From Cryphonectria parasitica EP155 (lineage: Eukaryota > Ascomycota > Sordariomycetes > Diaporthales > Cryphonectriaceae): a DNA stretch of 64,000 nt. Each line of letters opens with the position of its first letter. Position 1 is the first letter of the stretch. Made by a program: the position numbers and the translations under genes. The DNA lies in contig NW_024468910.1 in assembly GCF_011745365.1 (NCBI RefSeq), positions 5,195,172 through 5,259,171 of the forward strand. The letters are read 5' to 3'. Shown in pieces: positions 1-11,100 of this stretch. Under the pieces are notes generated by a model. It ran no database searches. It saw only the letters and a list, made by a program, of their open reading frames with translations, and was not told the DNA's origin.

Positions 1-104
1 ACCAACAGACACGTTTCTCTAGATGGTCCGCCCTGTAAGGGGGGTGATCAGGTCACGATGATGTCGCCCGCGCTCTTTCCAAGGCCTTTTGTTCTCTAAG
101 CTGC

Positions 105-962
105 TCATTTTGCCTTTGAAGCTTGGTTCTGAGCCTCTGTGGTAAGGGTGGTTGGTTAGCAAAAACACTCTGAAACGCGTCACTCTGTGGGGGGAGAGAG
201 AGAGAAAGAGAGAAAACAAGGCTTACCCCTCCGCGCGGCATCCTCCAGCAGCGTAACATCCACAGCACTGCTGGGCAGGTGCACGTACCGCACGACGCTC
301 CCCCGGATAAAGACGTTCTTGACGGCGCTCAGGTGCGGGTACTTGAGCTCCTCCTGCACGGCAATGTCCTCGAGCTTGATGTTGAGGTACTGGTCGACGG
401 ACTTGAGGGTGCCTGTGATCTTGATGTCGTTCTTGAGCTCGACGGTTACCGTTTGGTCGATGAGGGTTTTGAAAAAGCTGGTGGGGCGAAGGAGGAAAGA
501 GTAGAGGGTTAGTCAAGATTTTCAGTTGATGGAGGGATGTCAAGAGTTATTTCCCCCCAGATTGCTGCCACCATGCCCGACTTCAAGGCACATTTCCCTC
601 TCTTCCGCGGTTCCTCCTCTCCTTTTTAAAACCACCCCTTCCTTGACAGACGCACTCGCGGGCCCCAGCAGCATTTCATCCCCTTCGGAGCATCCGCATT
701 CTGATCCCTTTCCCCTCCTCTTGCCACAACACCAGCGTTCTTTCAATGCAGAGAGAACTCTCTGGCCCTAGGCCCTTCTTCCGCCTCCCAGTCACTTCCT
801 CACCCCATCCCGTCCCAAACTCATCTACCAAAGCCAGAACAAACAAAGACACGGCTCTAGATTCACACAGGGCTTCCATGAGGGAAAAAAACAAGGGGGG
901 GGGGGAAAGATCCTCCGTCCCCTATGCTTTGACTCCGCACCAACTCACCTGAAGAACAACAT
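105..962 (-). CDS. lsm2: U6 snRNA-associated Sm-like protein LSm2
   Basis: Core subunit of the Lsm1-7 (mRNA decapping and decay, cytoplasm) and Lsm2-8 (U6 snRNP, nucleus) rings. Three exons on the minus strand: 962-949, 477-227 and 136-105, joined by GTGAGT..CAG and GTAAGC..CAG introns of 471 and 90 nt. They give 98 residues. The protein starts MLFFSFFKTLIDQ, almost the same as yeast Lsm2. An Sm1 motif (residues about 13-45, with VELKND and LKSVDQYLNIKL) and an Sm2 motif (residues about 58-72, VFIRGSVVRYV) follow, and the tail ends REAQNQASKAK. The first exon is only 14 nt and is joined to the Sm fold by a long intron full of low-complexity sequence. I read the family assignment from residue-level likeness to Lsm2 and have little doubt. 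The exon 3 acceptor was chosen because it restores the RREA tail usual in fungal LSm2. The 5' leader lies above position 962. Confidence 0.93.
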
Positions 963-2370
963 CCTGCCGACCACGAATCTGCTCGCTCGTTTGCTTGCTT
1001 GCTTGCTTGCTTGCTGCTGCTGCTGCTACTGCTGCTGATGGTGATGGTGATGCTGGTGGTGAATCCTCGGCGAATGGGAAAGGGGAAAGGAGACAGTAGC
1101 TCGGTCCCTTGTGAGGAGGAAGGAGGAGGAGGCAGAATACGCAAAGTCCAAATGGGCCAATAAACCTCGAGCGTAGAATGAATATCCCGTGCCCGATCCG
1201 GTATTGCCAAGAAGAAGAGGGAAGAGAGAGAGTGTGTATCGTTTTTTGAAGGATTGCTTTCGTTTCTTGGGAAGGTGAAGTGAGTCTGGTGTGTTGCGCG
1301 CGCGCGTGTGTGTAGCAAAGACGAGATGAGCGATTGAAGAGGTAAGAAAGGTGTGGTGAGGTTCAGCGTTGGTGGGGCTTTGCTTAGGTAAGTAGTGGCG
1401 GGACAGTGGTGGGTCATCCTTGTAAGTTTTGGTTGGCACGAGTGAGGAGCTGACTGCTGACGAGCCCAACAGGCTTACAATACAACCAACCTATTGGTGG
1501 ATTCCAGTGACGACGGTGTTCAAGAGACTTCAGTGCTGCCCCTATGCACTGGTGGAGCTGGTCAGGATACAGAACTTATTAGGAAGGGTGAAGGATCAGC
1601 AATGTGAAGCGCTGTTCAAGAGGCGATTGATGTTGATTCCGTAAATTCCTTGAAGAAACATTACAACTTCGAGACACGACACGACCTCTACCTCCTGAAA
1701 AGAAGATTTGAATCTCCGTCTTGAGACAATTTCTTATGTAAATAAATATACCTAAAAATGAACAACATTCCTTCGTGCGTCTCTGGTATCGAATTTTCAC
1801 ATGAGGTCGATACCAGCGCCCGTTATTTTGAGTACGGTGTGCCCGTTGGGTTTATCTGCTGTGTGCGTGTGCAGTATCGCGCATGTGTGTGCGTGTCTGT
1901 CTGGTGACATTTTTTCTTCTTTGGCTTTTTGGTTTTCGACCTTTTTTTTTTTTTTGGTTCCTTTATGTTTGGGTTGCGTTTCATCATGACCACGTTCCTT
2001 GAAGAAGAGGAGGAAAAAGAAGAAGAGTGGGCGGGCGATACAAGTAGGAAAAATAGGCAAGAAAAAAAAAGCAAATCATCAGAACAGCATTCTTTCGCTT
2101 TCCATCGCTCGGTATCCAGACCAGATCTTCCGAAGTAAAGCATAACCCGCCAACGATTCATCACATCATCATCAAAAAGGTAGAAAGGTAGACACACGAA
2201 GTAGAGTAAGAAAAAAGGAGAGGAGAGCACGCCGCAGTGATGTTAAAAGTTCGGAAAGTATAGCAGAGGGAACAGAAAAGTAAGATATAAGGCAACAAAC
2301 TTTGGGGGTATCCTTCAACTTGTTTCTGGGTTCGTTAGGTGATGATGTCATCCATGCAGTCTTTGGCAAA

Positions 2371-2405
2371 AAGAAGAAGAAGAAGAAGAAGAAGAAGAAG
2401 AAGAG
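2371..2405. repeat. AAG trinucleotide microsatellite
   Basis: About twelve copies of AAG, with poly-Lys or poly-Phe chance ORFs around it. It is intergenic. Confidence 0.9.
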
Positions 2406-2496
2406 AGGAAAGATTCCATCTGAAACAGGTCGTATCCCCTTTACCATATCCGCTATCCGCGAACAACCCCATCCCCAATCCCTATTCACCGTGATT

Positions 2497-2533
2497 CATC
2501 CATCCATCCATCCATCCATCCATCCATCCATCC
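2497..2533. repeat. CATC tetranucleotide microsatellite
   Basis: About nine copies of CATC, intergenic, between lsm2 and hapB. Confidence 0.9.
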
Positions 2534-2921
2534 ACCCTTCGCAGTGCCGACCAATTTTCTGCAGAGAGCTGTGCCCATGCTTGGCAAGTAAATAAAAAAC
2601 AGACATGACCAGATCTTCATGATTTGGCCTTGAAAAAGAGTGGTCGGCAAATATTGCCTGAAGTCGGGAAGGAGAATCAGCCCGGAAAAACCGACCCCAT
2701 GGTAAATTCCTCGCCGAGAACCTGGGTGGAATCTCCGACATCATATGCCGTAGATGCGGAGAGACCGTGGGTATTCGAAATCTTTAAAATTTTTTTTTTC
2801 TCTTTGTGCGTGTGGTCGTGACATTCGTGATCGTGAAGAGAACAAAGGAGAGAATGGGAGAGAGAGCGTGTGTCTTTGCTCAACGAGCGGTAGGAAGGAC
2901 TGATCTTGTTGACCATCTCCA

Positions 2922-3827
2922 TCATTCCTCATCCTCATCTTCATCCCCTAGGCTGTCCGTGTCAGTTTTGGCCTTCTTGTTGGACGTGTCCGAGCTGGCC
3001 ACGGACTTCCTCTTGGTCCCCGACTTTGCAGAGCCACCATCCTCATCGTTCTCGTTGTTGACCTCGGCGCTCTCGTTCTTCTTTCTCTCAATCTCAGCAA
3101 CCTCGTCCGCCGTCAGGAATCTGCCACCAGGACCTCGAGGTCGGCGCATGGCGTGGTTATGGCGAGACTCATGAAGGTATGGCTTTCGGCCCTTACTGGT
3201 CAGCCGCAGCGCCTCCTCCAGCCTCTGCCTCGCCACTCTTCTCTTAAGGATCCGGTGGAACTGCTTGGCATTGACGTAGAGGGGTGACTCCTCCTGTCCG
3301 CCTTGTGGCATCTCAGGCGACTGGGGCTGTTGCACCGGGGGAACCGGAGGCGCGACAGCATTCCGGCCAGCAGTGTGGTTCATGATGGTCTGCGGATTTG
3401 AGATGCCAGGGCTGGTGACCTGGCTCATCCTCCTCTGGGGCAGGCTGTTCATCTGCTGCGGTGACCGCGGGTCCCGCGCCTTGTCGCCCTTCACGCCCAT
3501 CCGAGGGGATGTCTGCTGCATATTTGTCTCCGAGGACATCGGGTACGCATAGCCTGAGCCGGAGGCGGCCGCCGTTGCGGCCATAGCGGCGGCTTGGATG
3601 CCGGGAACTGCATACGACATGCCCTGCGGCATACCGTATCCTTGTTGATACATGGCGTGGTTCTGAGTTGGGGTTGTTCCCTGCTGTGACGGAAGGACTG
3701 GTGATTGTTGGATATGTGCGCTCTGCGGCGATGTGATAGTGTTGGTACTAGCCGAGGTGGGATACGCCGTCGTGATGTGAGGTTGCGAGTTCTGCGAGTT
3801 ATGCTGATATTGCGCGTACTCCATCAT
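2922..3827 (-). CDS. hapB: CCAAT-binding factor subunit HapB (HAP2/NF-YA family)
   Basis: DNA-contacting subunit of the heterotrimeric CCAAT-binding complex (HapB/HapC/HapE in Aspergillus, NF-Y in animals), a nuclear regulator of iron, redox, nitrogen and carbon genes. It is a single exon of 301 residues. Residues 1-175 are Gln/Pro/Ser/Ala-rich and low in order. The conserved core starts at 181 with SPLYVNAKQFHRILKRRVAR (A1 helix, which binds HapC/HapE). It continues after the linker LRLTSKGRK into the A2 DNA-binding helix around 214-236, with YLHESRHNHAMRRPRGPGGRF, which carries the invariant His and Arg residues that read CCAAT. The C-terminal tail (245-301) is acidic and Ser/Lys-rich, and KRKSVASSDTSNKKAK inside it looks like a nuclear localisation signal. 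The start is the first of two adjacent Met codons. Two CCAAT pentamers lie upstream (see separate entries), which fits the autoregulation reported for this subunit in Aspergillus nidulans. Confidence 0.96.
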   Translation of the reverse strand: MMEYAQYQHNSQNSQPHITTAYPTSASTNTITSPQSAHIQQSPVLPSQQGTTPTQNHAMYQQGYGMPQGMSYAVPGIQAAAMAATAAASGSGYAYPMSSETNMQQTSPRMGVKGDKARDPRSPQQMNSLPQRRMSQVTSPGISNPQTIMNHTAGRNAVAPPVPPVQQPQSPEMPQGGQEESPLYVNAKQFHRILKRRVARQRLEEALRLTSKGRKPYLHESRHNHAMRRPRGPGGRFLTADEVAEIERKKNESAEVNNENDEDGGSAKSGTKRKSVASSDTSNKKAKTDTDSLGDEDEDEE

Positions 3828-4163
3828 GTTTCTTGCCGGGTATTGCTGAATAGCTCTCTGCTGTGAATCGCAGGGCCCTGAATCTGTGAGGACTGGCTCC
3901 GCAGAATATGTCCACAGACACGCGGGGAAACAAAATTATACACTGTTGTTAAGGACGCAGATCGCGGGTCGAGTCGAGTCGAACTATAAGCCTGACGTCT
4001 GTTGTATGTGGTATGTGTGTGTGAATCCAGTGGAGGGAGCCGGGTGTTAAAAAGAGGACCCTCGCGATATGCGTGCCGTACAGGGACCCCAGGTATAGCG
4101 CGTTAGGCTGAATCGGAGGACTGTCGTCACTGCACCACCCGTGAGTCGGGTTAGTGTGCGTAC

Positions 4164-4168
4164 CCAAT
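4164..4168 (+). promoter_or_regulatory. CCAAT box in the hapB upstream region
   Basis: Exact CCAAT on the plus strand, about 340 bp upstream of the hapB start codon. It could be bound by the complex that hapB itself encodes. A pentamer is expected often by chance, so position is the only support. Confidence 0.35.
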
Positions 4169-4225
4169 CTATGGGCTATGCGTGGATGCGCTGGCAGTTG
4201 TCAAAGTCGCAGCCAGGCTTGCGCA

Positions 4226-4230
4226 ATTGG
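4226..4230 (-). promoter_or_regulatory. Second CCAAT box in the hapB upstream region
   Basis: ATTGG on the plus strand, so CCAAT in the sense of hapB, about 400 bp upstream of its start and about 58 bp from the inverted box at 4164. Confidence 0.35.
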
Positions 4231-6891
4231 CTGCACCACGGCACATGCAAGTTGATGTACTCGCAGGGCGAACACAGGTGAGTGGCTCAGAGTCCAAGGA
4301 TACCCTGAGATAGGACCTCGATTACCGAGACCACGTGAGGATGGCACTTGGGCCGATATCAACCTGGGAGGAGAAGGACCCGCTGCAGGCAAGCCCCCCA
4401 CAGCTGACTGGAAACAGAGCTTGTCACGATGGACTTGCTTGCGGGCCGAGGCGACGAGCTCCTAGGGAAGAACAGCTCACCAAGTAAAAATTCGAAAAAA
4501 TATATCTCGTTATAGAAGGTCCTGACCCCGAAGTCTGATGGTACGCTTGATGGTTGACTCGTGTGATCTATCCAACCACTGGTATTCGTTAGTGCCTCTG
4601 CATCATCATCATCATCAAAATGGGCATCAGATATATAGGCCGGGATCTCGGAGGATGGGACGAGGGGGCCAAAGATGAGGTAAGTGGTAGGGGTGCATCT
4701 TCGTGCCTTGGGCTCCCACTTGATGCGCTGGCATGCATAACAAGCCTATGCACGAGCCAGGCCCACCATGTAAGCCAGCTTAACCCGCGATCCGACACTA
4801 TTCTGATCGGCAGGTCGCAAGCCCTAACATAGATGAGGCGACAGCAGGTCCGAGGGTCTTGGAGAAGAAAATAAAGAAGCTGGTGGCCAAGAACTTTTGG
4901 TGGGGGGGGGGGGTGTGGTATGCATGGGTGTAGTACCGCGCTGCGGTTCTGTTGAGAGGGAGGGCATGCATGCAGGGCCTTTGGCCAGCGCACACACCCA
5001 CCCAGCCCCCATACCCACTGCCCGTCAGCCTGCTGCTTCACCTGGGCGGCCGCGACCACATAACACCTGGAGCAGGATGCTAGCACAGAGAGGAGGGCAG
5101 CGAAGAACAGGGTTAAGGCGGGTGCGCATGCTGTGTGATGTGAAGGGCTGTAATGAACACCCTTGACGTGGGCCTTGAAGGGAACCCCGAACCGGAGATC
5201 ACCACCCCAACTGCAGCATGGCCTTAATGACTTTTGCACAGTGTAGGATGAAGCTGACGCTTGCATGTGGAGAGGGAGAAAAGGAAGAATACGGGATGCG
5301 GGAACAAAAAAAACCGCAAGCGCCGACACGCCGCACATGCAGACCATTCACCCGTGGGGAGGGCTCGATCCAGGCACTAAACCCGAGCGTTTGGGTGCAT
5401 AGGTGAGGGGTTTGGAAAAGGGTGTGTGGTGTACTGGCACAGGCGATGACACCGAAAGCTGGGCAGATCTGAAGAGGGGCAACGAAGCGAGGAGGGGTCT
5501 AACGATGGAACGTACCGTTGTATCTCACGTCAACAATAAATCAGAGAGGGGCCTGTCGGGAAGACCTGGTGCCGCGGGGGTGACCTTTTTAGGCTCTAAA
5601 TTGTTAATGCCTGAGCTATAGAAAGAAAACAACACCGCGTCAGCTTTGGTACTTTGCTCGTTTCAGACAGGACCCAAAATGCAACTGGGCCTTTGTCTAT
5701 GATTTGCACAGTGAAAAACAGGTGTCGCACAGGTGGCTTGAGGGAGAGAATGAGTTTGTGCTGAGGCAACAAGATCGTATCGGCCCGGGATTCAAAGTAC
5801 ACGACTGAGCATAGCCTGCACGACGAGCAGGAAAGTGGGCTCCATTCGGGTTGCAGTGGTGCACTGAAGCGGGAATACTGAGTGACCACGCCGAAGAGGT
5901 GTGAAGAGGGTAAATAAGGAAAAGGAGACTGGGTTATGGTGGGATGGGCCAGGTTAAAATCACACACACACACACACTCACTCACAGGCTGAATACGGTG
6001 GATCCAGAGCTGGCCACTGTCGAATATAGCTCAATGTTCGAGAGGCCCCTAGGAACAAAGCCCAGGCAGCGCAGTTGATTGAGGGAACGTCGAGATTGCT
6101 GCAGAATAGGCTCCGCAGGCGGTAGTAATCACGGGATCGATGCCAGGGCCAATAGAGAGGATGAAAGTGAAGTTCGCGATGATGATAGGTCTTCAGTAGT
6201 CGCGTCGATGGAGGACACTCTTCAGGGTGTTGCAAGGCCTGGGCAGAGATGGTGTTAGCTGATTTGCCAGGTGCTCCCACTCGCTTTTAATTCCTGAATG
6301 CGCTGGGGCGGTGACTGGCTGGCCAACCCAGGCTAGTGGGCTGTGTCAAGGGGGCCCACACACGCAGGCACACCAAACAACACAAAAAAAGGTACACGGA
6401 GGAGGGCCGTGCTGCCAGTACCTGCTTTGCTGTGGCGGATTGTGTGACCAGTGGCCAGACCAGGAGGACATGTATGTGCAGCAGGTCCAGGACATACTGT
6501 TGCCAGGTTTCGAGAGATTGAAGCCACTTGGCTAGACTTGTGTGCTGAAGCAGGATGAATTTGGGGGGGGGGGGGGGCAGGGGCTGTGCTGTTCACAATT
6601 TCGACCTCCCTCCGACCGAGTAAGCCGGTGCAAGCCTGCCCTGTCTGGCTGGATGCCTGTGTGTCTCTCGCTGTCTCTCTCCTCTGCAGACCGAGTATCT
6701 CTTGAGTAGGTGCATCGGAGACCACAATCACAAGTGGCCGGGGGCTGAGACCCTTTGTGGCATAGCGCGATGCAACAGCAGCCATCATGCAGGCCCTTGG
6801 ACCTGACCAGCCTGCCTACATGCTTGACACGGATCTCTGACGCCGCAGCAGTACCCAACCTGCGGGGAGCCGAGGGCACTCACTGCTGACC

Positions 6892-6892
6892 T

Positions 6893-6934
<42 letters not shown>
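6892..6934. repeat. CAGA tetranucleotide microsatellite
   Basis: About ten copies of CAGA in intergenic DNA. Confidence 0.92.
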
Positions 6935-6935
<1 letters not shown>

Positions 6936-8151
6936 CACAGTCATGCATGGCCAGCACATCAAGGAGGGTGGGGGAAATCAAGTCGTGAGGCTTTTTTCTT
7001 CTTGTCTTTCTCTCTTTTCCTTCGGAGGGGTATAGACGTGAGCAGGCGGATGAAAATAGGAATTACCTTTTTCTCTTAGAAGAAAAATTGCGTTAGCACT
7101 CCAAGTTCGAAAGAATACTAGTTTAAGTTGGCGCTGGGATGCTGATTGAGGCGTGATGGTTTTCTGGACCCTGGACTCGGTGGGCGCAAATCCTTGCTTG
7201 TGATTGGAACTTGAGGCTGTCGACCCGCGCTGACGGAAGCCAATGGTGGGTGAGGTGAGTTTGAAGGGCAAAGCCTTGTCGAAGAGGATCAAGGGACCAA
7301 TTGGCGAACAGATGACCTCAGGGCGGAGCCGGGTGGTTTGTTCTCGGTATCTGCCTGTTTTGAGTTTCTGAGTTGAGAGTCGAGTTGAAATTGGCCCCAA
7401 CAAGGCAGCAGATCCGATAGCGATAGCAGTCTGGTCGTGGTGGATATGCTAGTATGGATACGAAACTCTCTACCCAACCGATAACGGTGGCGATGAAGAA
7501 AGCTGGTGCAAAGAACGGCTGATTGATGGATTGACCTCGTTGGTCGGGTCGATGCTGTGTGCTGTGTGTGCGCGTGTGTATGGTAAGCGCCTTCGAAGCT
7601 CTCGACACCTGCGGCAGTCTGAATTCAGCTCAGTGGCCCGCCCACTATTCACGAGCCCAACGATTGTGCATGTGTCGATGAGACGACAATGAGGTGAAAT
7701 GAGGTTCGTCCATGATTGGATATATATAATTATGAATGGCAAATGATGATTGGTGATGAGGTGGCCGACTTACAATGGAGAGAGTTTGATGTTGCTGGAG
7801 GTTACTTGGTTGACAATTTTTGACTATCACGTCTTTTTGCTTTCTTTGCCCTTCTTGTTTCTAACAGTTTCGTGCTCCTGCTCCTGCTCCGTGAAATAAA
7901 CGGCGCCCAGTTCAGTCAAAATGATCCCAAATCAGATAATTTGCGACCGTCCGTTCTGTATGAGATGCAGGACGCGGTACGCACTGAGCACCAAAAAGAA
8001 TGGTGAATGAAGCGATCTGATTCGGTCACAAAGATGGATGATGATTGGGTAGTTTGGGCCTTTGGGCAGGGCTGGGTTGGGTTGGTGTTGCACCTTAGGG
8101 GACGGGCAGGAAAAAAGGCTGTTTGACTGATGTGCTGCTGGAACGTGAGGG

Positions 8152-8180
<29 letters not shown>
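8152..8180. repeat. Poly-A homopolymer, 29 bases
   Basis: An uninterrupted run of 29 A. It could be the tail of a decayed retroposon, but I see no element body or target-site duplication beside it. Confidence 0.85.
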
Positions 8181-8182
<2 letters not shown>

Positions 8183-11100
8183 GAGGAATGAGTATCAATT
8201 GGTCAGGTTGTTGAGGGCGGGGCCGGCAGGACGAGAGGTGGCAGTGCAGTGCAGGGCCTAGGTGTAGCAGCACAAGTTGAAGAGCGGGCGGCCAGTAGGC
8301 AAGATGGGGGGGAAGGGACGAGAGGGGGAAAATCGAGAGGTGCAAGATGATTCGAGGACGAGAGAAAGGGGCGGGTGCTGCCTTCTTTATCGACATGTCA
8401 CTGGTTCAAATCAGCAGCCTTGGGTGGGGTCGGGACCCACTTCTCTAAGAAGCTTCCCCCTGCCCTTGCCCGACTAAATTTTCTCTCCTGCCATCGATTT
8501 CCACTCCGTGTATACAGTAGTATGAGCTGCAGTCCTGCGTACGGTACTCCATATTACTATGTACAAGTATACTACCGAACTCAGTAGTAATGTCTGGCAA
8601 TAGATGCGTCGAGGTATGGACCCGCGGCCACCTTCAGAGGCGGTGCCTTTCAGCTATCATGGAGGTGGTGTGGGCGTGAGCGGGGGTGTGAACCCAAGAT
8701 GAATCACAGTACCACAGTATGTGACCAAGGCCCAGCTCTTAGAAGTTCTCGACTAGGATGGCTGGCGCTGGGGAAGGGGGGGTCCGGCCTTTTCCCCCCT
8801 TCTACCGTAAGTACGATAGTAAGAGGGTGCTTGACTGACGTCCGCAAGGTCTGCCCAAGACGTGTGTGGGCAAGGCCAGCCGAGAGAACTTAGGGCCCTT
8901 CTTTACCTAGCACTCTGGGCCCTCCAAAACGATAGCCTTCAGGGACCCTTCAGTATCTCAATCAGGCCACGATTAGATACTAGATAGATCACATCATTGT
9001 TCTGCTAAAGAGCCTTAAGAAAGGATGCGCTTAATTCTCTCCACCCACCCACGCCCACACCCACTCACATACGTCCACAAAATACCTATGTACTATGGTA
9101 GATGTGTACTCTCAACAAGCATTTCGTGTGCTGGACAGCAGAACGCTGAGGATGACCCCAGGAGAAGTTGGGCAACAAAAAAGTTGCTTGATCGTCACCC
9201 AGCCAGGTCGAGCAGCCTAACGACGAGGGATCCCCTGTCCATGACGGCAAACAACTTCTACAGAAGACTCTCTCTTGGTTAGACGGTGCTTGAAAGGTAG
9301 ACCCAGAGAGTGACGCGTGCCCCCACTGGAACAAGACCTCATTTCTCGCACCGTGCGTCTTTGTCAAGGGTAAACTTCGCCAGTTTACAGAAATATACTC
9401 TGTGCATGAGAACGTTACCGAAGCCAACAGCAGCACGTGAGCAGCTCCTTTCCACTTTCCATATCAAAAACCTCAAGGACACAGCGACCTCCCTCACCGA
9501 CTACGAACCTTCCAAGCGAGGTGTATCCTTGGGCCCGATACCTGGGCAGCGCCGATGAGCTTGTTTTCCCAAGCTCTGCGCGTCTGTTTGTGGGTGTGTC
9601 ACTGTACTTATACTGTACAGGACACTGTATGTTAGTGCGCACTCATCAGTGCAGGTACGCCTGGTACGGTACCGCACCACAAGTACCTCATAGCGTCGTC
9701 ACTGCCTAAGCCGCTGCCTGTCTTCTACCGTACAGCTAACTGTACTATACTACAGTACTACGGTAGACGCTGGAGCTCCTTGGTGGAAACAGGCTCCGAC
9801 ACAACAACAGCACAGCACAAAACACATAACATACACGCTCGACTCGACGCGACTGTACTGTTTAGCAGAATGCACCGTTTTGGTCATCATTCCTTGTATC
9901 GCCGATCACTGCCTTCACGCACAGGGACAAGGTGTCCAGTCTGGTCTCTGCTGCTGCACCGTATGTTTGTGTGTGTTTCGACACGATCGGATAATGAGGT
10001 GTACAGTAACCCTACCAAATGCCTACTTCTCACCGAGGCCGCACCCGCATCTTTTCTCCCCCTTTTCTCCTTTGCCAGACGCAGATGGGCGCCAATGCAG
10101 GCCAGCCCAGACAAGAGACGAATGCTTGCTGCAATGTCAGATCTGACCTGCAATGGGACTCGCACAAGAGAGGAACGACGCAACCCCGCCACTGTGACGC
10201 AGCTTCAGCTTTTTTTTTTTTTTTTGCATCCTCCTTCTTCCTCCTCTGCCCTCCCGGAAATGTCGGTGAGCCCACGTGGACGGACGCCATAGCCGTCAAA
10301 GATCTTGCTTTTTTCTTTGTTCCTCTGCGCCACGTCCAACCCCATCCTGGAGCGGTCTGCCATCTCTCCCACCGACGACGTCGTCATTTTGAAAAATAGC
10401 GAGGGCCGGACGTGTTTTCCGACTGACAGTAGCTTTGATACGGGCTACCAGCCCGGTTCTCGTGCCATCATCTCTTGTTACTGTACAGAATAGGGAAGCA
10501 CGTCTCATCATCGCCCACAAGAGTATCGGGTACCGGCGGATCAATATTACTGTCATGATATGCATCCTGCAGAAGAAGCAGAGGGCAGCATGAATGAGCA
10601 GCTTGCGGCTATCGCTGGTTTCGAAACAGCGGCAGTCCACTTCCGCCCTGCCATTGCGACACGGACACACTACTGCAACCTGAGCTCGCCCTTCTGCTCT
10701 TCTCCCCCAAGTATCTCTTGATGAGGCCGCACTATTATCATATCCCGGAGCATTCGCACCGTTTGGGTTCTGCAGAGAGAAGAGGCAACATCAAGTTTAA
10801 GGCCCGACCACACCTACCTAAACTCGTGGTGGCACATGTCCGCCTGCTGCGAGCTTTGCTGGTCGAAGAAGCAATGCCGCAACGTTCAACTCAAACACAC
10901 CCGATCTTTGACCCCCTGCATCCTATGCGGATTTCCTTCGGCAAGTTGCAGTGTCACCTGCAAGAAAGGGTCTTTTGTCGCATCGATCATCAGCCGGCCC
11001 TCCGTCCTGCCCCTGGCCTTGCTCTGCGGCCTCAACATCACACACGTCCCTGTGGAGTTCACTCGGTTGGACGAGAGGCGCCGGATTTCCTTACTGGCTG

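Larger units (their letters stand above)
963..2921. other. Intergenic: lsm2 promoter side and hapB 3' side
   Basis: I see no gene here. Both flanking genes are on the minus strand, so the part next to 963 is the lsm2 promoter and leader and the part next to 2921 is the hapB 3' flank. It holds a TTGC tetranucleotide run running into TGC repeats (about 991-1027), an AAG run (2371-2405) and a CATC run (2497-2533). The ORFs across it are low-complexity translations of these repeats. Confidence 0.6.
3828..4620. promoter_or_regulatory. hapB 5' leader and promoter region
   Basis: This is the upstream region of the minus-strand hapB gene. It contains no convincing ORF. Two CCAAT pentamers in opposite orientation sit about 340 and 400 bp upstream of the start codon. 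The transcription start and any leader intron cannot be fixed from sequence alone. Confidence 0.5.

Noticed and set aside
863..1417. Minus-strand ORF of 184 codons overlapping the lsm2 start
   Set aside because: It overlaps the true lsm2 exon 1 in another frame and is built from poly-Ser and tetranucleotide repeat translation.
4589..5347. Minus-strand ORF of 252 codons
   Set aside because: Cys/Ser/Pro/His-rich, low-information translation around a poly-G run. No signal peptide pattern that would make it a credible secreted protein, and no splice context.
8395..8415. GGTTCAAATC, tRNA B-box-like string
   Set aside because: The bases on either side do not form a T-stem and no A-box or acceptor pairing is found upstream.
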